Source: Pseudoalteromonas atlantica
GTDB taxonomy: Bacteria > Pseudomonadota > Gammaproteobacteria > Enterobacterales > Alteromonadaceae
Assembly: GCA_007988745.1 (NCBI GenBank)
Contig: BJUT01000041.1
Location: 1 to 39,583, forward strand
Reading direction: 5' to 3'
DNA: 39,583 bases
Shown here: one piece after another, positions 7,665-15,871 of the stretch
How positions within the stretch are numbered: position 1 is the stretch's first letter
How the letters are laid out: each line of letters starts with the position of its first letter
Notes under the pieces: generated by a model
Databases searched by the model: none
The model's input: only the letters and a program-made list of their open reading frames with translations
What the model was told of the DNA's origin: nothing
Program-made: the position numbers and the translations under genes

Positions 7665-8126
7665 TCAATCTCGCTCTAACAAAATAGCACCACTTTGGTT
7701 TTCGCCTAAGTGGTCGTTTTTGTTATACATAGGGCACTTACTCATAGATAAACACCCACAACCAATACAGCCATCTACGCGGTCGCGTAGGCGCTGCATA
7801 TACGCTATGCGCTCATCAAGCTGTGCTTGCCATTGCTTTGAAAGGGCTGACCAGTCTTTTTGTGTGGGAGTGCGCTGCTCAGGTAATGTGGCCAGGGTGT
7901 GTTTAATTTCATCAAGTGTTATTCCCATGGCTTGTGCGGCTTTTATTACCGCTATACGGCGCAGCACATCTTTTTTATAGCGGCGTTGGTTGCCGCTATT
8001 TCGCCAACTACGTATGAGTTCTTTTGTTTCGTAAAAGTGTAGGGTTGATACTTTTACGCCGCTGCGCTTAGCGACATAACCTACGGTTAGGTTAGCCTCG
8101 GTTAGTTTTTTTTGATCTATTGGCAT
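7665..8126 (-). CDS. soxR: Redox-sensitive MerR-family activator SoxR
   Basis: The 153-residue protein has an N-terminal MerR winged-helix domain (LTVGYVAKRSGVKVSTLHFY, then RRYKKDVLRRI), a dimer helix, and cysteines C120, C123, C125 and C131 in CIGCGCLSMSKC. This matches the SoxR [2Fe-2S] cluster motif in spacing. SoxR senses redox-cycling compounds through oxidation of the cluster and untwists promoters with overlong spacers. The gene is divergent from a flavodoxin-fold reductase gene, and a palindrome in the shared region sits exactly where a SoxR operator should be. No soxS is present, as in most non-enteric bacteria, so SoxR probably activates its neighbour directly. The lipase gene converges 14 bases away. 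Confidence 0.95.
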   Translation of the reverse strand: MPIDQKKLTEANLTVGYVAKRSGVKVSTLHFYETKELIRSWRNSGNQRRYKKDVLRRIAVIKAAQAMGITLDEIKHTLATLPEQRTPTQKDWSALSKQWQAQLDERIAYMQRLRDRVDGCIGCGCLSMSKCPMYNKNDHLGENQSGAILLERD

Positions 8127-8142
8127 TGTTTTAAATTTCCGG

Positions 8143-8173
8143 TTGACCTCAATATAAGTTGAGGTTTTAAGCT
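8143..8173 (+). promoter_or_regulatory. SoxR-type operator within a promoter with a 19-bp spacer
   Basis: A -35-like TTGACC (8143-8148) and a -10-like TAAGCT (8168-8173) are 19 bases apart. Between and across them lies the perfect inverted repeat ACCTCAA (8146-8152), 6-base centre, TTGAGGT (8159-8165). Position, spacing and CCTCAA half-sites agree with known SoxR boxes. The promoter points to the reductase gene at 8204. Confidence 0.85.
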
Positions 8174-8203
8174 TCTTTCAACATTAAAAAAGGAGCTAAC
8201 TAA

Positions 8204-8677
8204 ATGCAACAAAAACTTAAACGCAGCACTGTTATTATTTACTCAAGCGCACGTAAAAATGGTAATACGCAGGCACACGTTAACAGCTTTGCTGAGCAAA
8301 ACGATGTAAGGATAATATGTTTAGATGATTATAAAATAGCGCCGTACTGTTATAACAAAAACTATAAAAGCGATGACTTTTACGCTGTATTTGAAGCACT
8401 ATTAAAGTATGACCACTGGGTGTTTGCCTCACCCGTTTATTGGTACAGCACCACGGTACAAATGAAGTTATTTATTGATAGAATAACCGACTACATGGAC
8501 GATGAAGCATTAAAACCAAAATTACGAACGCTGCGTAGTAAGCATTTTTCAGTGCTTTCTAATGCGTCATCAACTGAAGCGCCGGCGTGTTTTGTAGAGC
8601 AATTTAAAAATACGTTTAGTTATTTAGGTATGCAGTTTATTAATCATCACCATAAAAGTACCCAAAAGGTTGCTTAA
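8204..8677 (+). CDS. Flavodoxin-fold NAD(P)H-dependent oxidoreductase, likely SoxR target
   Basis: The 157-residue protein has a flavodoxin-like fold. Strand VIIYSSARKNGNTQ carries the FMN phosphate-binding loop. ASPVYWYSTTVQMKLFIDR is the typical second flavin contact and dimer helix of FMN-dependent NAD(P)H oxidoreductases. It is somewhat short for the family. Such enzymes reduce quinones or other electrophiles by two electrons, which would limit redox cycling. The SoxR operator in the promoter supports that role. A strong AAGGAG ribosome site precedes ATG 8204. The stop codon lies inside the terminator stem. Confidence 0.85.
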   Translation: MQQKLKRSTVIIYSSARKNGNTQAHVNSFAEQNDVRIICLDDYKIAPYCYNKNYKSDDFYAVFEALLKYDHWVFASPVYWYSTTVQMKLFIDRITDYMDDEALKPKLRTLRSKHFSVLSNASSTEAPACFVEQFKNTFSYLGMQFINHHHKSTQKVA

Positions 8678-8692
8678 ATTGCAGCCTTTTTT
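8664..8692 (+). terminator. Terminator overlapping the reductase stop codon
   Basis: AAAAGGTTGC (8664-8673) pairs, with one G-T wobble, with GCAGCCTTTT (8681-8690) across loop TTAAATT. A T-run follows. The stem's left arm encodes the last residues of the upstream protein. Confidence 0.75.
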
Positions 8693-8741
8693 GGTTGTCT
8701 CTGGTAGTTTAGTAATACGCTTAAAAACACAGGATTGTTTT

Positions 8742-9254
8742 ATGAAATATTTACTAGGGTTAGTGCTGCTTTTTAGCCCGTTTATTAATGCTAATGAGCA
8801 ACCAATTAACGGGTTTGGTAATTATTATAATGTACCCGAGCATGACAAAATTAATAGCTCTACGGTATTTAAAATAGCATTTGATGTTGCCGATGGTGCT
8901 AAAAAAGGCGAGCAAAATAATTCAATAAATTCGTTAGCGCGTTTTATTAACATGCATGTAGCGCATGGTGTAAAGCCTGAAAACATTCAACTTGCATTAG
9001 TTGTGCACGGCAGCGCAAGCGTTGATGTGTTAGCTAACAGCGAATATAAAAAACGCTTTAGTGCTGATAATAAAAACCAAGCGTTAATTGAGCAGCTACT
9101 TGCTAATAACACTCAGGTGTATGTGTGCGGGCAATCGGCTACTCACTTTAAAGTAACGCCTGAATTGCTCATTGATGGCGTAAAAATGTCGCTTTCTGCG
9201 ATGACCGCGCACGCACAACTTCAACAACAAGGCTATACGCTTAATCCATTTTAA
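8742..9254 (+). CDS. Exported DsrE/YchN-like protein
   Basis: ATG 8742 gives a clean signal peptide (MKYLLGLVLLFSPFINA) and a 170-residue protein; a longer frame would begin inside the upstream terminator. The body has the DsrE-like alternating pattern: VFKIAFDVADG, the helix SLARFINMHVAHGV, strand IQLALVVHGSA, and VYVCGQSATHF near residue 130. DsrE-fold proteins with a Cys at this position are linked to sulfur transfer or persulfide handling in some systems, but exported members are poorly understood. The gene's stop overlaps the next start by one base (TAATG), so the two genes are translationally coupled. Confidence 0.75.
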   Translation: MKYLLGLVLLFSPFINANEQPINGFGNYYNVPEHDKINSSTVFKIAFDVADGAKKGEQNNSINSLARFINMHVAHGVKPENIQLALVVHGSASVDVLANSEYKKRFSADNKNQALIEQLLANNTQVYVCGQSATHFKVTPELLIDGVKMSLSAMTAHAQLQQQGYTLNPF

Positions 9255-9877
9255 TGACGCAAATAACAAAAAATATACTCTGCTTTGGCGACTCTAATAC
9301 GTGGGGCTTAAACCCCGAAACAGGAAAGCGCTATGATGAAAATACCCGTTGGACGGCGCGGTTACAGCAACAGCTAGGCAGCGGCTTTACCGTAATAGAG
9401 TCGGGGCAGCCAAACCGTACGCTTGTGAATAACCCGCCTTTTACGGGGGAGCTTAATGGTATTCGCTATTTAAAACCCGATTTGCAGCAACACGCTTTAC
9501 ACACGCTTATTATTGCACTTGGCACTAACGATTTAAAAAAGCGTTTTAACTTAGTCCCAGCAGATATAGCCACCGGCCTTACGCATTTTATTGGCTCTAT
9601 TAAGCAATTTTACTCGCCAGCTAACTTACCAAACATAATTGTTATTGGTCCTTTATTTATTAACCCTCAGCATGGATTAAGCCATATTTATTTAAACTGT
9701 AATCAAAAGTTATTGCCCCTAAACGCTCTCTTTAAACGTATAGCACACGAGCACGCGCTTAATTACGTTGATATATCACACCTTAACGCCCCCCTAGGGA
9801 GCGATGGTATACATTTAAATAGCCAAGGCCATAAGCAGCTTAGCGATATACTCAGCCACCTGGTTTTGCAATTATAA
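9254..9877 (+). CDS. SGNH/GDSL-type hydrolase
   Basis: The 207-residue protein has all four SGNH blocks. Block I is ILCFGDSNTWG with nucleophile Ser14. An oxyanion Gly lies in the loop near IESGQPNRT. Block III is ALGTNDLKKRF with the key Asn. Block V is GSDGIHLNSQGH with Asp and His. It resembles intracellular GDSL arylesterase- or acyltransferase-like proteins with the GDSNTWG start. No signal peptide is present, unlike its coupled upstream partner. The substrate cannot be told from sequence; an ester or acetyl group on a small molecule or sugar is typical. Confidence 0.85.
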   Translation: MTQITKNILCFGDSNTWGLNPETGKRYDENTRWTARLQQQLGSGFTVIESGQPNRTLVNNPPFTGELNGIRYLKPDLQQHALHTLIIALGTNDLKKRFNLVPADIATGLTHFIGSIKQFYSPANLPNIIVIGPLFINPQHGLSHIYLNCNQKLLPLNALFKRIAHEHALNYVDISHLNAPLGSDGIHLNSQGHKQLSDILSHLVLQL

Positions 9878-10003
9878 TGCAAACAAATCAATAAATTAAA
9901 AACGTAATTTGCTTTAATTATTTTACAAGCTTGATTGCTTTTATGCCCAGATATGCAATTATTATTGCACCTGACTCACACACAGCTTCTTTAAAAAGGT
10001 GTT

Positions 10004-11554
10004 ATGAAACAATATCAACGTAGGTCTTTAATTGCAGTATTAAGCGGTGTCGTGGTTTTTATTATATGTGCTAGCACACTGATGTACTTTGCTGCACAAA
10101 AGCTAAGTAGGCAGTTAGCGCGAGATTCAAATTATATTGTTCAACACATAGATGCTGCCGCAACAGAACGTAGAAAAATTTTAACCCGCCTAAATAACGC
10201 AAACGCTAAACAATGTAATAACAATACATTGATAGAAATGCGCCGCGCGTTGTTTGATGCACAATACGTGATAGATATTGGCTTTTTTACAAATAATGAG
10301 CTGGTTTGCACCACCGGTGCTGGAAAGCTGGCAGCTACAATTACCGATAATCCTCCCGACTACATTCGAATTGATAAATACGATAATAAACCTGTGCGCG
10401 TAAGGTACGAACCACAATTGTATTTACTTTTGTTTAGTGGCCGAGCAATGGAAGTGATAATTGTAAGGCAAGGTAATTACAATTTAATAGTCGATACGCG
10501 CGCTTTTAACGATAAAGTAATTGTATCGACCAAATGGGAAGTACTTTATAAAAACACGCGCGAGACGTTTCATTTAGCGGGGGCTAAAGGGGTTTATGAG
10601 CAGGTAAAAAATCACTCATTTTTACCTTATGAATCAATTATTAAATGCAGTACTAATAACCCCGGGTACTGCGCAGCCGCACAACTTCCGTGGAGCCAAT
10701 TTTTTGCTGATAATCAATTTTTATTGATTATTTCGCTTATTTTAATTTCGTTAGCGGGTGTATCAAGTGGGCTGTTAATTGACTATAGCTTAGCGGCTAG
10801 GCGCTCAACTATTACGCGGGTGCGCAAAGGCCTTAAAAAGGGCTCATTTTATTGGACCTACCAACCCATTATTTGTTTGCAAACGGGTAAAGTGGTTGGC
10901 TGTGAGGCGTTGGCCCGTTTTGAAGATAAATACGGCGTTTTATTTCCTGATCAATTTATTCCTATTATCAGAAAAACCAATTTAACGTGGCGCTTTACCC
11001 AAGCCATGATTGAAAAAGTACTTTATGAGCTAACCACCGTTGAGGCATTACCGCGCAATTTTAAAATTTCTATTAATATTTTTCCCTACGATGTAGAAAC
11101 AGGCAATATTGCGCTTTTAAAAGACATACCGGCACTCACCGATTCGCGCTTTATTATTTGTTTAGAAATAACAGAAGACGAATACTTAGACTCAACAGTT
11201 GCCCATGCCCACTTTAAAAGGCTGGTTAAGGCGGGCTTTAATTTATCGATAGATGATTTTGGTACGGGTTACTCTAACTTAAAAAATCTACAAAACTTGA
11301 GCTTTCATCAGCTTAAAATTGACCGCACCTTTGTACAAGACATAACAACACAAGGCTTAAAGGCCTCAATGATCCCCAATATTATGGCGTTGGTACGTAA
11401 GTTTAACTACACCTGTGTAGCAGAAGGCATAGAAACAAATGAGCAAGAAGCCATACTAAAACAAGCTGGCGTACATTATGGCCAAGGCTGGAAATATGCC
11501 AAACCCATGGCACTTCGAGAGTTTAAAGCGTATTTAAAATTGCAAACGGTTTAA
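10004..11554 (+). CDS. CSS-motif EAL-domain cyclic-di-GMP phosphodiesterase
   Basis: The 516-residue inner-membrane protein has a transmembrane helix at about 8-30, a periplasmic CSS-type sensor domain (about 31-235), a second helix at about 237-258, and a cytosolic EAL domain (about 270-512). The sensor carries the CS pair at C215-S216 with C223, plus C71 and C102. In related enterobacterial enzymes a periplasmic disulfide controls activity. The catalytic residues look complete: E301-A-L, the Asn in SINIF, E388, DDFGTG (417-422), K438, E474 and Q494. It should hydrolyse c-di-GMP to pGpG when the sensor is reduced or cleaved. It is a single gene with its own ribosome site (AAAAAGG). A VpsT-like c-di-GMP-motif regulator is 7 kb away. 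Confidence 0.93.
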   Translation: MKQYQRRSLIAVLSGVVVFIICASTLMYFAAQKLSRQLARDSNYIVQHIDAAATERRKILTRLNNANAKQCNNNTLIEMRRALFDAQYVIDIGFFTNNELVCTTGAGKLAATITDNPPDYIRIDKYDNKPVRVRYEPQLYLLLFSGRAMEVIIVRQGNYNLIVDTRAFNDKVIVSTKWEVLYKNTRETFHLAGAKGVYEQVKNHSFLPYESIIKCSTNNPGYCAAAQLPWSQFFADNQFLLIISLILISLAGVSSGLLIDYSLAARRSTITRVRKGLKKGSFYWTYQPIICLQTGKVVGCEALARFEDKYGVLFPDQFIPIIRKTNLTWRFTQAMIEKVLYELTTVEALPRNFKISINIFPYDVETGNIALLKDIPALTDSRFIICLEITEDEYLDSTVAHAHFKRLVKAGFNLSIDDFGTGYSNLKNLQNLSFHQLKIDRTFVQDITTQGLKASMIPNIMALVRKFNYTCVAEGIETNEQEAILKQAGVHYGQGWKYAKPMALREFKAYLKLQTV

Positions 11555-11565
11555 ACGTGTTTTAC

Positions 11566-11587
11566 CTCATACACGTATGAGTATGAT
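11566..11587 (+). promoter_or_regulatory. Palindromic operator-like site beside a -10-like box
   Basis: CTCATAC-AC-GTATGAG (11566-11581) is a perfect 7-bp inverted repeat with a 2-base centre. TATGAT, a good -10 box, follows at once (11582-11587), 25 bases before the lipoprotein start. It suggests a repressor site at the promoter of the next gene; the binding protein is unknown. Confidence 0.5.
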
Positions 11588-11612
11588 ATTTATAACAGTG
11601 TAAGGTTTTAAA

Positions 11613-12134
11613 ATGATTAAAATAATAGCCAGCGCATTTATGGTGTTAATGCTTAGTGCGTGCTCAGCTCAATACCCAAATCAGCAAATTACCGGTAAGC
11701 AGTTTCCAACCATTAGCGGCCAAAGCCTAGATGAGAAAAGCGTAACCATACCGAGTGATTTTAAAGCCGATAAAACCTTGTTACTCATTGGCTATAAACA
11801 AGATAGCCAATTTGACATAGACCGTTGGTTAATTGGCTTAGACATGACAGGGGTTACATTACCCACTTACGAACTGCCTACCATAGCAGGTATGGCCCCG
11901 CGTATGTTTAGTACATTTATAGACAGCGGTATGCGCAAGGGTATACCAAAAGAGCTTTGGGGCGGGGTAATCACTATTTATGAAGATGGTGAAGCTGTGC
12001 AAAAATTTACAGGTAATAAAAACCCAAACAATACTCGCGTTGTTTTAATAGATAGCAAAGGTAAAATTTTACATTTTTACGATAGGGGCTTTTCGGTAGA
12101 GGCGCTTAATAAACTAAACGAAAAAATAAAATAA
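11613..12134 (+). CDS. Thioredoxin-fold-like lipoprotein
   Basis: The 173-residue protein has a lipoprotein signal with lipobox L14-S15-A16-C17. The rest resembles a thioredoxin/peroxiredoxin-like scaffold: GKQFPTISGQSL, TLLLIGYKQDSQFDIDRWL, GVITIYEDGEAVQKF and VVLIDSKGKILHFYDRGFS. It has no redox CxxC, so it is probably not an oxidoreductase. The layout recalls ATP10-like or YtfJ-like proteins, but the match is loose. The mature protein is likely anchored in the outer membrane (Ser after the Cys). It has its own promoter-like region with a palindrome and a shared terminator after it. Confidence 0.75.
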   Translation: MIKIIASAFMVLMLSACSAQYPNQQITGKQFPTISGQSLDEKSVTIPSDFKADKTLLLIGYKQDSQFDIDRWLIGLDMTGVTLPTYELPTIAGMAPRMFSTFIDSGMRKGIPKELWGGVITIYEDGEAVQKFTGNKNPNNTRVVLIDSKGKILHFYDRGFSVEALNKLNEKIK

Positions 12135-12153
12135 AGGGAGCCAAGCTCCCTTT
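12133..12153. terminator. Bidirectional terminator between convergent genes
   Basis: AAAGGGAGC (12133-12141), loop CAA, GCTCCCTTT (12145-12153): a perfect 9-bp stem. The symmetric A and T flanks let it serve both the lipoprotein gene and the opposing TonB-receptor gene. Confidence 0.85.
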
Positions 12154-12167
12154 AGTATTAAGTGTGT

Positions 12168-14417
12168 TTAAAACGCATAACTTACACTAAAGCGCGTAGT
12201 GCGTGGCATAATATAGCGGCCATTTGGGGCATCGGCATTACGTGGGTCGCCCTCTGTTATACCTTGCTCATCCGTTAAGTTATCAATGGCCAGTTGTAGT
12301 TTTATGCCTTCCATAGGTTCTAAAATTAAACCTAAGTCTACTTTTTCGTAGCCATCAAGAGTCACCGTGTTTTCGTTGTTACCAAAGCGGTCATCAACAG
12401 CCGACAGTGTGCCATATAACGTGGCATACATACCTTGTAGTTCAAAGTCGTAGCTAGGTGTGATACGCACTTGCCACTTTGGCTGGCGCTGAGATTCATT
12501 TCCTTCATTGGTTGGGCTTTGCGTTATTTCGGTTTCTTGTAGTGTGGTATTTAAATTAACCGAAAAACCCGACTGATGATTAAAGTTATAATCAAGCTCA
12601 ACACCGTACGCTTCGTTTGTTAAAATTTCTGCAGGTACACCTGGGCGGCGTACAAATGTATCGCCCTTTACTTCGTTAACAAACAAGGTAGCGTAAAAGT
12701 CTGTAGAGTCAGAAATTAGCTTGTAGCCAAATTCGCCTTGGGTTACTTCTTTAATTAGCTTTTCGCCGCCTTCATAAGCGCTAAAGTTATCTCTAAAGTC
12801 GTCAAAGTAAGGCATTTTATAACCACGGTTTACGCGTGCAAATACACCCATGTCATCGTTTATTGAATAGTTAATCCCCGTTGTCCACGATGTTTTACTT
12901 TCATCATAGTTAACTGTTTTGGTAATAATTCCATCAAGGTCTTCATCAACACTGTATTCTACTTCATGACTTTCGTGGCGCACGCCTGCATCTAATGTAA
13001 AGTCGTCGGCAAATTTGTATTGAGCTGTTACATAAAACGCATTGGTGCGCGCATCACCTGTTGAGCTAATATCGTAGTTAAAATCGCAGCCATCAGTGCT
13101 TTGATTACACTCAATGCCAGTTAGCGACTCGCCGCCGGCTTCTAGTACGTGGTAAGCCGTATTACCTAAACTCCACCAATCGTTTGCCGATGTACTAGCT
13201 GTGTAGTAACCAAACGTGGCTGATAAATTATCAAATTGCTTTGAAAACGCTAAATCGTTTGTAAATGAGCTAATTTCTTTTAAAACAACCCAGCGGCCAA
13301 GTTGTTGTATTGGGGTGTCGCTTGCGTACTCAGTATTGGTTACTGCACCAAATGCGGTTTGCCCATTATCGGCAACTGCACCAACCGTGGTTGCTGAGCC
13401 ACTTGGCACCAACCCGTATGTATTGGCATCCCCTTTAGTTATATTAAAGCGGTCAGAAAATTGCCAACCATTATCAAGCTCTAGTTTAATGCTACCGCCT
13501 GTTACATGGCCGTCCCAGCCTCGGCCATCCCCTAAGTCAATATCGTGTGCTTGTGCATCGGGGCCGGTAAAAATGGTTGCTTGGCGGTTTAACGTGCCAA
13601 GTTGGGTATATTCTGCGTCAATCCCTTCAATATTAAGTGGGGTAGGTAAGTACCATGCACCATGGTCATCTGTTTGACGGGTATAAAAGTTAAGCTCGCC
13701 GTTATCTAAATCTTTAGTGATATTAATGGTAAATTGGCTGCCTTTCTCAGAGGTAAAACCTGCATCACGAATACCCGGAGAGCTTTTTACATAGCCGCCA
13801 ACCATAAAGTATAAATCGTCAGTAATTTCACCACTAATAACAGCATCTACTCGTTGTAGGTCGTAATCAGATGTTGTGTATTTAAATAAGCCTTCGGTGT
13901 CTTCACCACCGCGCTTTAGCCTAAAGTTAGTTGTTAAACCCGGTTGGCCGTTTGATAAAACAGGGTTTGGCCCACCGCGTAAAGCCTCCATGGTCTCAAT
14001 CGTTTCATCAATTCTAAAAAGTGAAGAGTTTTCTAAAAACGATAATGTAGGGGCTGGGTAAACGGGTGACCCTTCAATACTTAAGGTTAAAAATGGGGCG
14101 TCACCGCCGCCAGGAAAACCACGTACAAATACATTGGCACCAGATTCACCCCCTGAGCTTTCTACCCAAACCCCAGGTACGGCTTTAAACAGATCGGCAG
14201 TGCTTTTAGGTGAAAGTTTAATAATTTGCTGGCTATCAATATTTGTAACAGCGTAGCCTGCATCAATTTTTCTGATGCCGACCCCGGTAGGTGTGCCCGA
14301 AACAACAATTCGCTCTACCTTGGTTTCTTGTGCTTGCTCTTGTGCAAAGGTGGCGTGTGAGCTCAAGGCTAAAGTTATAGCGCACGCTAATGTACTTTTT
14401 GCTTTATTGAATGTCAT
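12168..14417 (-). CDS. TonB-dependent outer-membrane receptor, probably for trehalose or a related sugar
   Basis: The start is set at 14417 (MTFNKAKSTLACAITLALSS, then HATFAQ), which yields a proper signal peptide and a GGGA ribosome site; a longer frame upstream has no signal and crosses the operator. The mature protein has the plug-domain features (VERIVVSGTPTG, a TonB-box-like start; RKIDAGYAV; ESSGGESGANVFVRGFPGGG; MEALRGGPNPV) and a 22-strand-type barrel ending in Phe (RFSVSYAF). Total length is 749 residues. The gene is divergent from a LacI regulator, and its promoter carries the same palindrome as the trehalase operon. The substrate is therefore inferred to be trehalose or a trehalose-containing oligosaccharide. 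Iron-siderophore uptake is unlikely because no Fur box is seen. Confidence 0.9.
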   Translation of the reverse strand: MTFNKAKSTLACAITLALSSHATFAQEQAQETKVERIVVSGTPTGVGIRKIDAGYAVTNIDSQQIIKLSPKSTADLFKAVPGVWVESSGGESGANVFVRGFPGGGDAPFLTLSIEGSPVYPAPTLSFLENSSLFRIDETIETMEALRGGPNPVLSNGQPGLTTNFRLKRGGEDTEGLFKYTTSDYDLQRVDAVISGEITDDLYFMVGGYVKSSPGIRDAGFTSEKGSQFTINITKDLDNGELNFYTRQTDDHGAWYLPTPLNIEGIDAEYTQLGTLNRQATIFTGPDAQAHDIDLGDGRGWDGHVTGGSIKLELDNGWQFSDRFNITKGDANTYGLVPSGSATTVGAVADNGQTAFGAVTNTEYASDTPIQQLGRWVVLKEISSFTNDLAFSKQFDNLSATFGYYTASTSANDWWSLGNTAYHVLEAGGESLTGIECNQSTDGCDFNYDISSTGDARTNAFYVTAQYKFADDFTLDAGVRHESHEVEYSVDEDLDGIITKTVNYDESKTSWTTGINYSINDDMGVFARVNRGYKMPYFDDFRDNFSAYEGGEKLIKEVTQGEFGYKLISDSTDFYATLFVNEVKGDTFVRRPGVPAEILTNEAYGVELDYNFNHQSGFSVNLNTTLQETEITQSPTNEGNESQRQPKWQVRITPSYDFELQGMYATLYGTLSAVDDRFGNNENTVTLDGYEKVDLGLILEPMEGIKLQLAIDNLTDEQGITEGDPRNADAPNGRYIMPRTTRFSVSYAF

Positions 14418-14495
14418 GTGTGATCCCGTTTTTAGTGTGTTAAACAGTGTGTTTTTTACTGCGCTGTATACAAAGTTTTTATATAAACAGGCTGT

Positions 14496-14533
14496 ATATG
14501 ATGAAACCTTAAAGACTAATGCAAACGTTTGCA
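14496..14533 (-). promoter_or_regulatory. LacI-type operator and promoter of the TonB receptor
   Basis: TGCAAACGTTTGCA (14520-14533) is a perfect 14-bp palindrome with the central CG typical of LacI-family sites. On the minus strand it overlaps a TTGCAT -35 (14524-14519), with TCATAT (14501-14496) 17 bases further as -10. The same layout occurs at 15742-15781. Confidence 0.85.
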
Positions 14534-14699
14534 ATATTTATTTGTAAATTATTTATGAATTATATTTGTAGAAATATTGAGCGTAAAAGCCTAGGTATGG
14601 CTTTTTTAGCCTGTGAGGCAAGCCAGAAAAAATTAATAATGCTATATTGTCAGCTAGTTACATTAAACATTAGTTAATACAACGCGGCTCAGGGTTTTC

Positions 14700-15707
14700 A
14701 TGGATAACAAAAAAATAAAATTAGCTGATTTAGCAAAGCTGGCAGGGGTGTCTACCTCTACGGTTTCGCGTGCTTTAAATGACAACCCATTAATAAAACA
14801 AGAAACACGCGATAAATTAAAACAACTCGCTAAAGAGCATAATTTTAGTTTAAACACCGCTGCAAGCCGCTTGCGAACGCAAAAAACAAATGTTGTTGCT
14901 GTTATCATTAACTTAGATGAACAAACCGAACAATCGATTAGCGATCCATTTTTACTTAAAGTGGTTAGCGAAATTAATCTTGCACTTAATCAACAAGGGC
15001 TAGAGCTTTTATTGTCTAATTCAATAATGGCACAGCACGATTGGGCTAATTACTTTATTAATGGCCGAAGGGCCGATGGCATTATTGTGGTTGGGCAAGG
15101 TAAAGATCAGCGCAATATAGAGGCGGCTGCTAAAGCGGGGATCCCTTTGGTCGTGTGGGGAGACCCTAAAACACCTAGTAATTACCCTATTGTAGGCAGT
15201 GATAACTACCTAGGTGGAATGCAAGCCACTGCGCACTTAATCGAACACGGTGCAAAAAATATTTTATTTTTAGGCGACCCAGAGCACGGTGAAATTAGCG
15301 AAAGACACCGTGGTTATGTGGCTGCGCTATCTACGCATAAACTAGAGCAGCACGTTGTTTCTATTGATATTACTAGTAGTTCGGCGTATCAAGAAATTAA
15401 TAGTCTATTACGCGAAAAAGGGCTCTACTTTGATGCAATAATGGCTTGTAGCGATATGGTTGCTTTAGGTGCAATGAAGGCGTTAAAAGAGCGCTATGTC
15501 AGTATTCCTAATGATGTTGCATTGGTGGGCTTTGACGATATAGCAATGGCAGATATTAGCCATCCGTCGCTTTCAACGATTAAACAAAATACTCAATTAG
15601 CGGCTGAACTTTTAGTTAAAAAGCTTATGCAACAATTTATGGGTCAAAAAGTTGAATCTCAAGTTATTGATATAGAATTAATAACTCGCCAATCGAGTAA
15701 ACGCTGA
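14700..15707 (+). CDS. LacI-family transcriptional regulator of the trehalose locus
   Basis: The 335-residue protein has an N-terminal LacI helix-turn-helix (KLADLAKLAGVSTSTVSRAL, about 6-25), a hinge helix (NTAASRLRTQ, near 52-61), and a periplasmic-binding-like sugar domain (VVAVIINLDE, GRRADGIIVVGQG, IPLVVWGD, ILFLGDPEHGEISERHRGY, DAIMACSDMVALGAMKAL, VPNDVALVGFDDI-like end). It lies between the TonB receptor and the transporter-trehalase operon, both preceded by LacI-type palindromes, so it most likely represses both and is relieved by trehalose or a product. It belongs to the same broad group as TreR, but the effector is inferred. Confidence 0.93.
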   Translation: MDNKKIKLADLAKLAGVSTSTVSRALNDNPLIKQETRDKLKQLAKEHNFSLNTAASRLRTQKTNVVAVIINLDEQTEQSISDPFLLKVVSEINLALNQQGLELLLSNSIMAQHDWANYFINGRRADGIIVVGQGKDQRNIEAAAKAGIPLVVWGDPKTPSNYPIVGSDNYLGGMQATAHLIEHGAKNILFLGDPEHGEISERHRGYVAALSTHKLEQHVVSIDITSSSAYQEINSLLREKGLYFDAIMACSDMVALGAMKALKERYVSIPNDVALVGFDDIAMADISHPSLSTIKQNTQLAAELLVKKLMQQFMGQKVESQVIDIELITRQSSKR

Positions 15708-15741
15708 TTTATGAATGGTAGATACAAATTTTAAAACTTAA

Positions 15742-15781
15742 AATGCAAACGATTGCATTGATTTTTATTCTACACTAAACT
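15742..15781 (+). promoter_or_regulatory. LacI-type operator and promoter of the transporter-trehalase operon
   Basis: AATGCAAACGATTGCATT (15742-15759) is an 18-bp palindrome with one mismatched pair. TTGCAT (15753-15758) can act as -35, with TAAACT (15776-15781) 17 bases downstream as -10. It shares TGCAAACG and the -35 overlap with the site at 14520. Confidence 0.85.
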
Positions 15782-15871
15782 CAACGTTCACTGACACAAA
15801 CACACACGCTAATTACCCAAAGGTGTTAGCTTTAATCGTTATGGCGCACTGCGTTATAAGTAAGGCAAGCT

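Noticed and set aside
9951..9967. TGCAAT-TATT-ATTGCA inverted repeat before the EAL gene as a third LacI operator
   Set aside because: It lacks the central CG and the AAACG core shared by the two trehalose operators; it is probably chance in AT-rich DNA.
13216..13677. Plus-strand open frame of 153 codons inside the TonB receptor gene
   Set aside because: It mirrors the receptor's codons on the opposite strand and has no recognisable domain or start signal.
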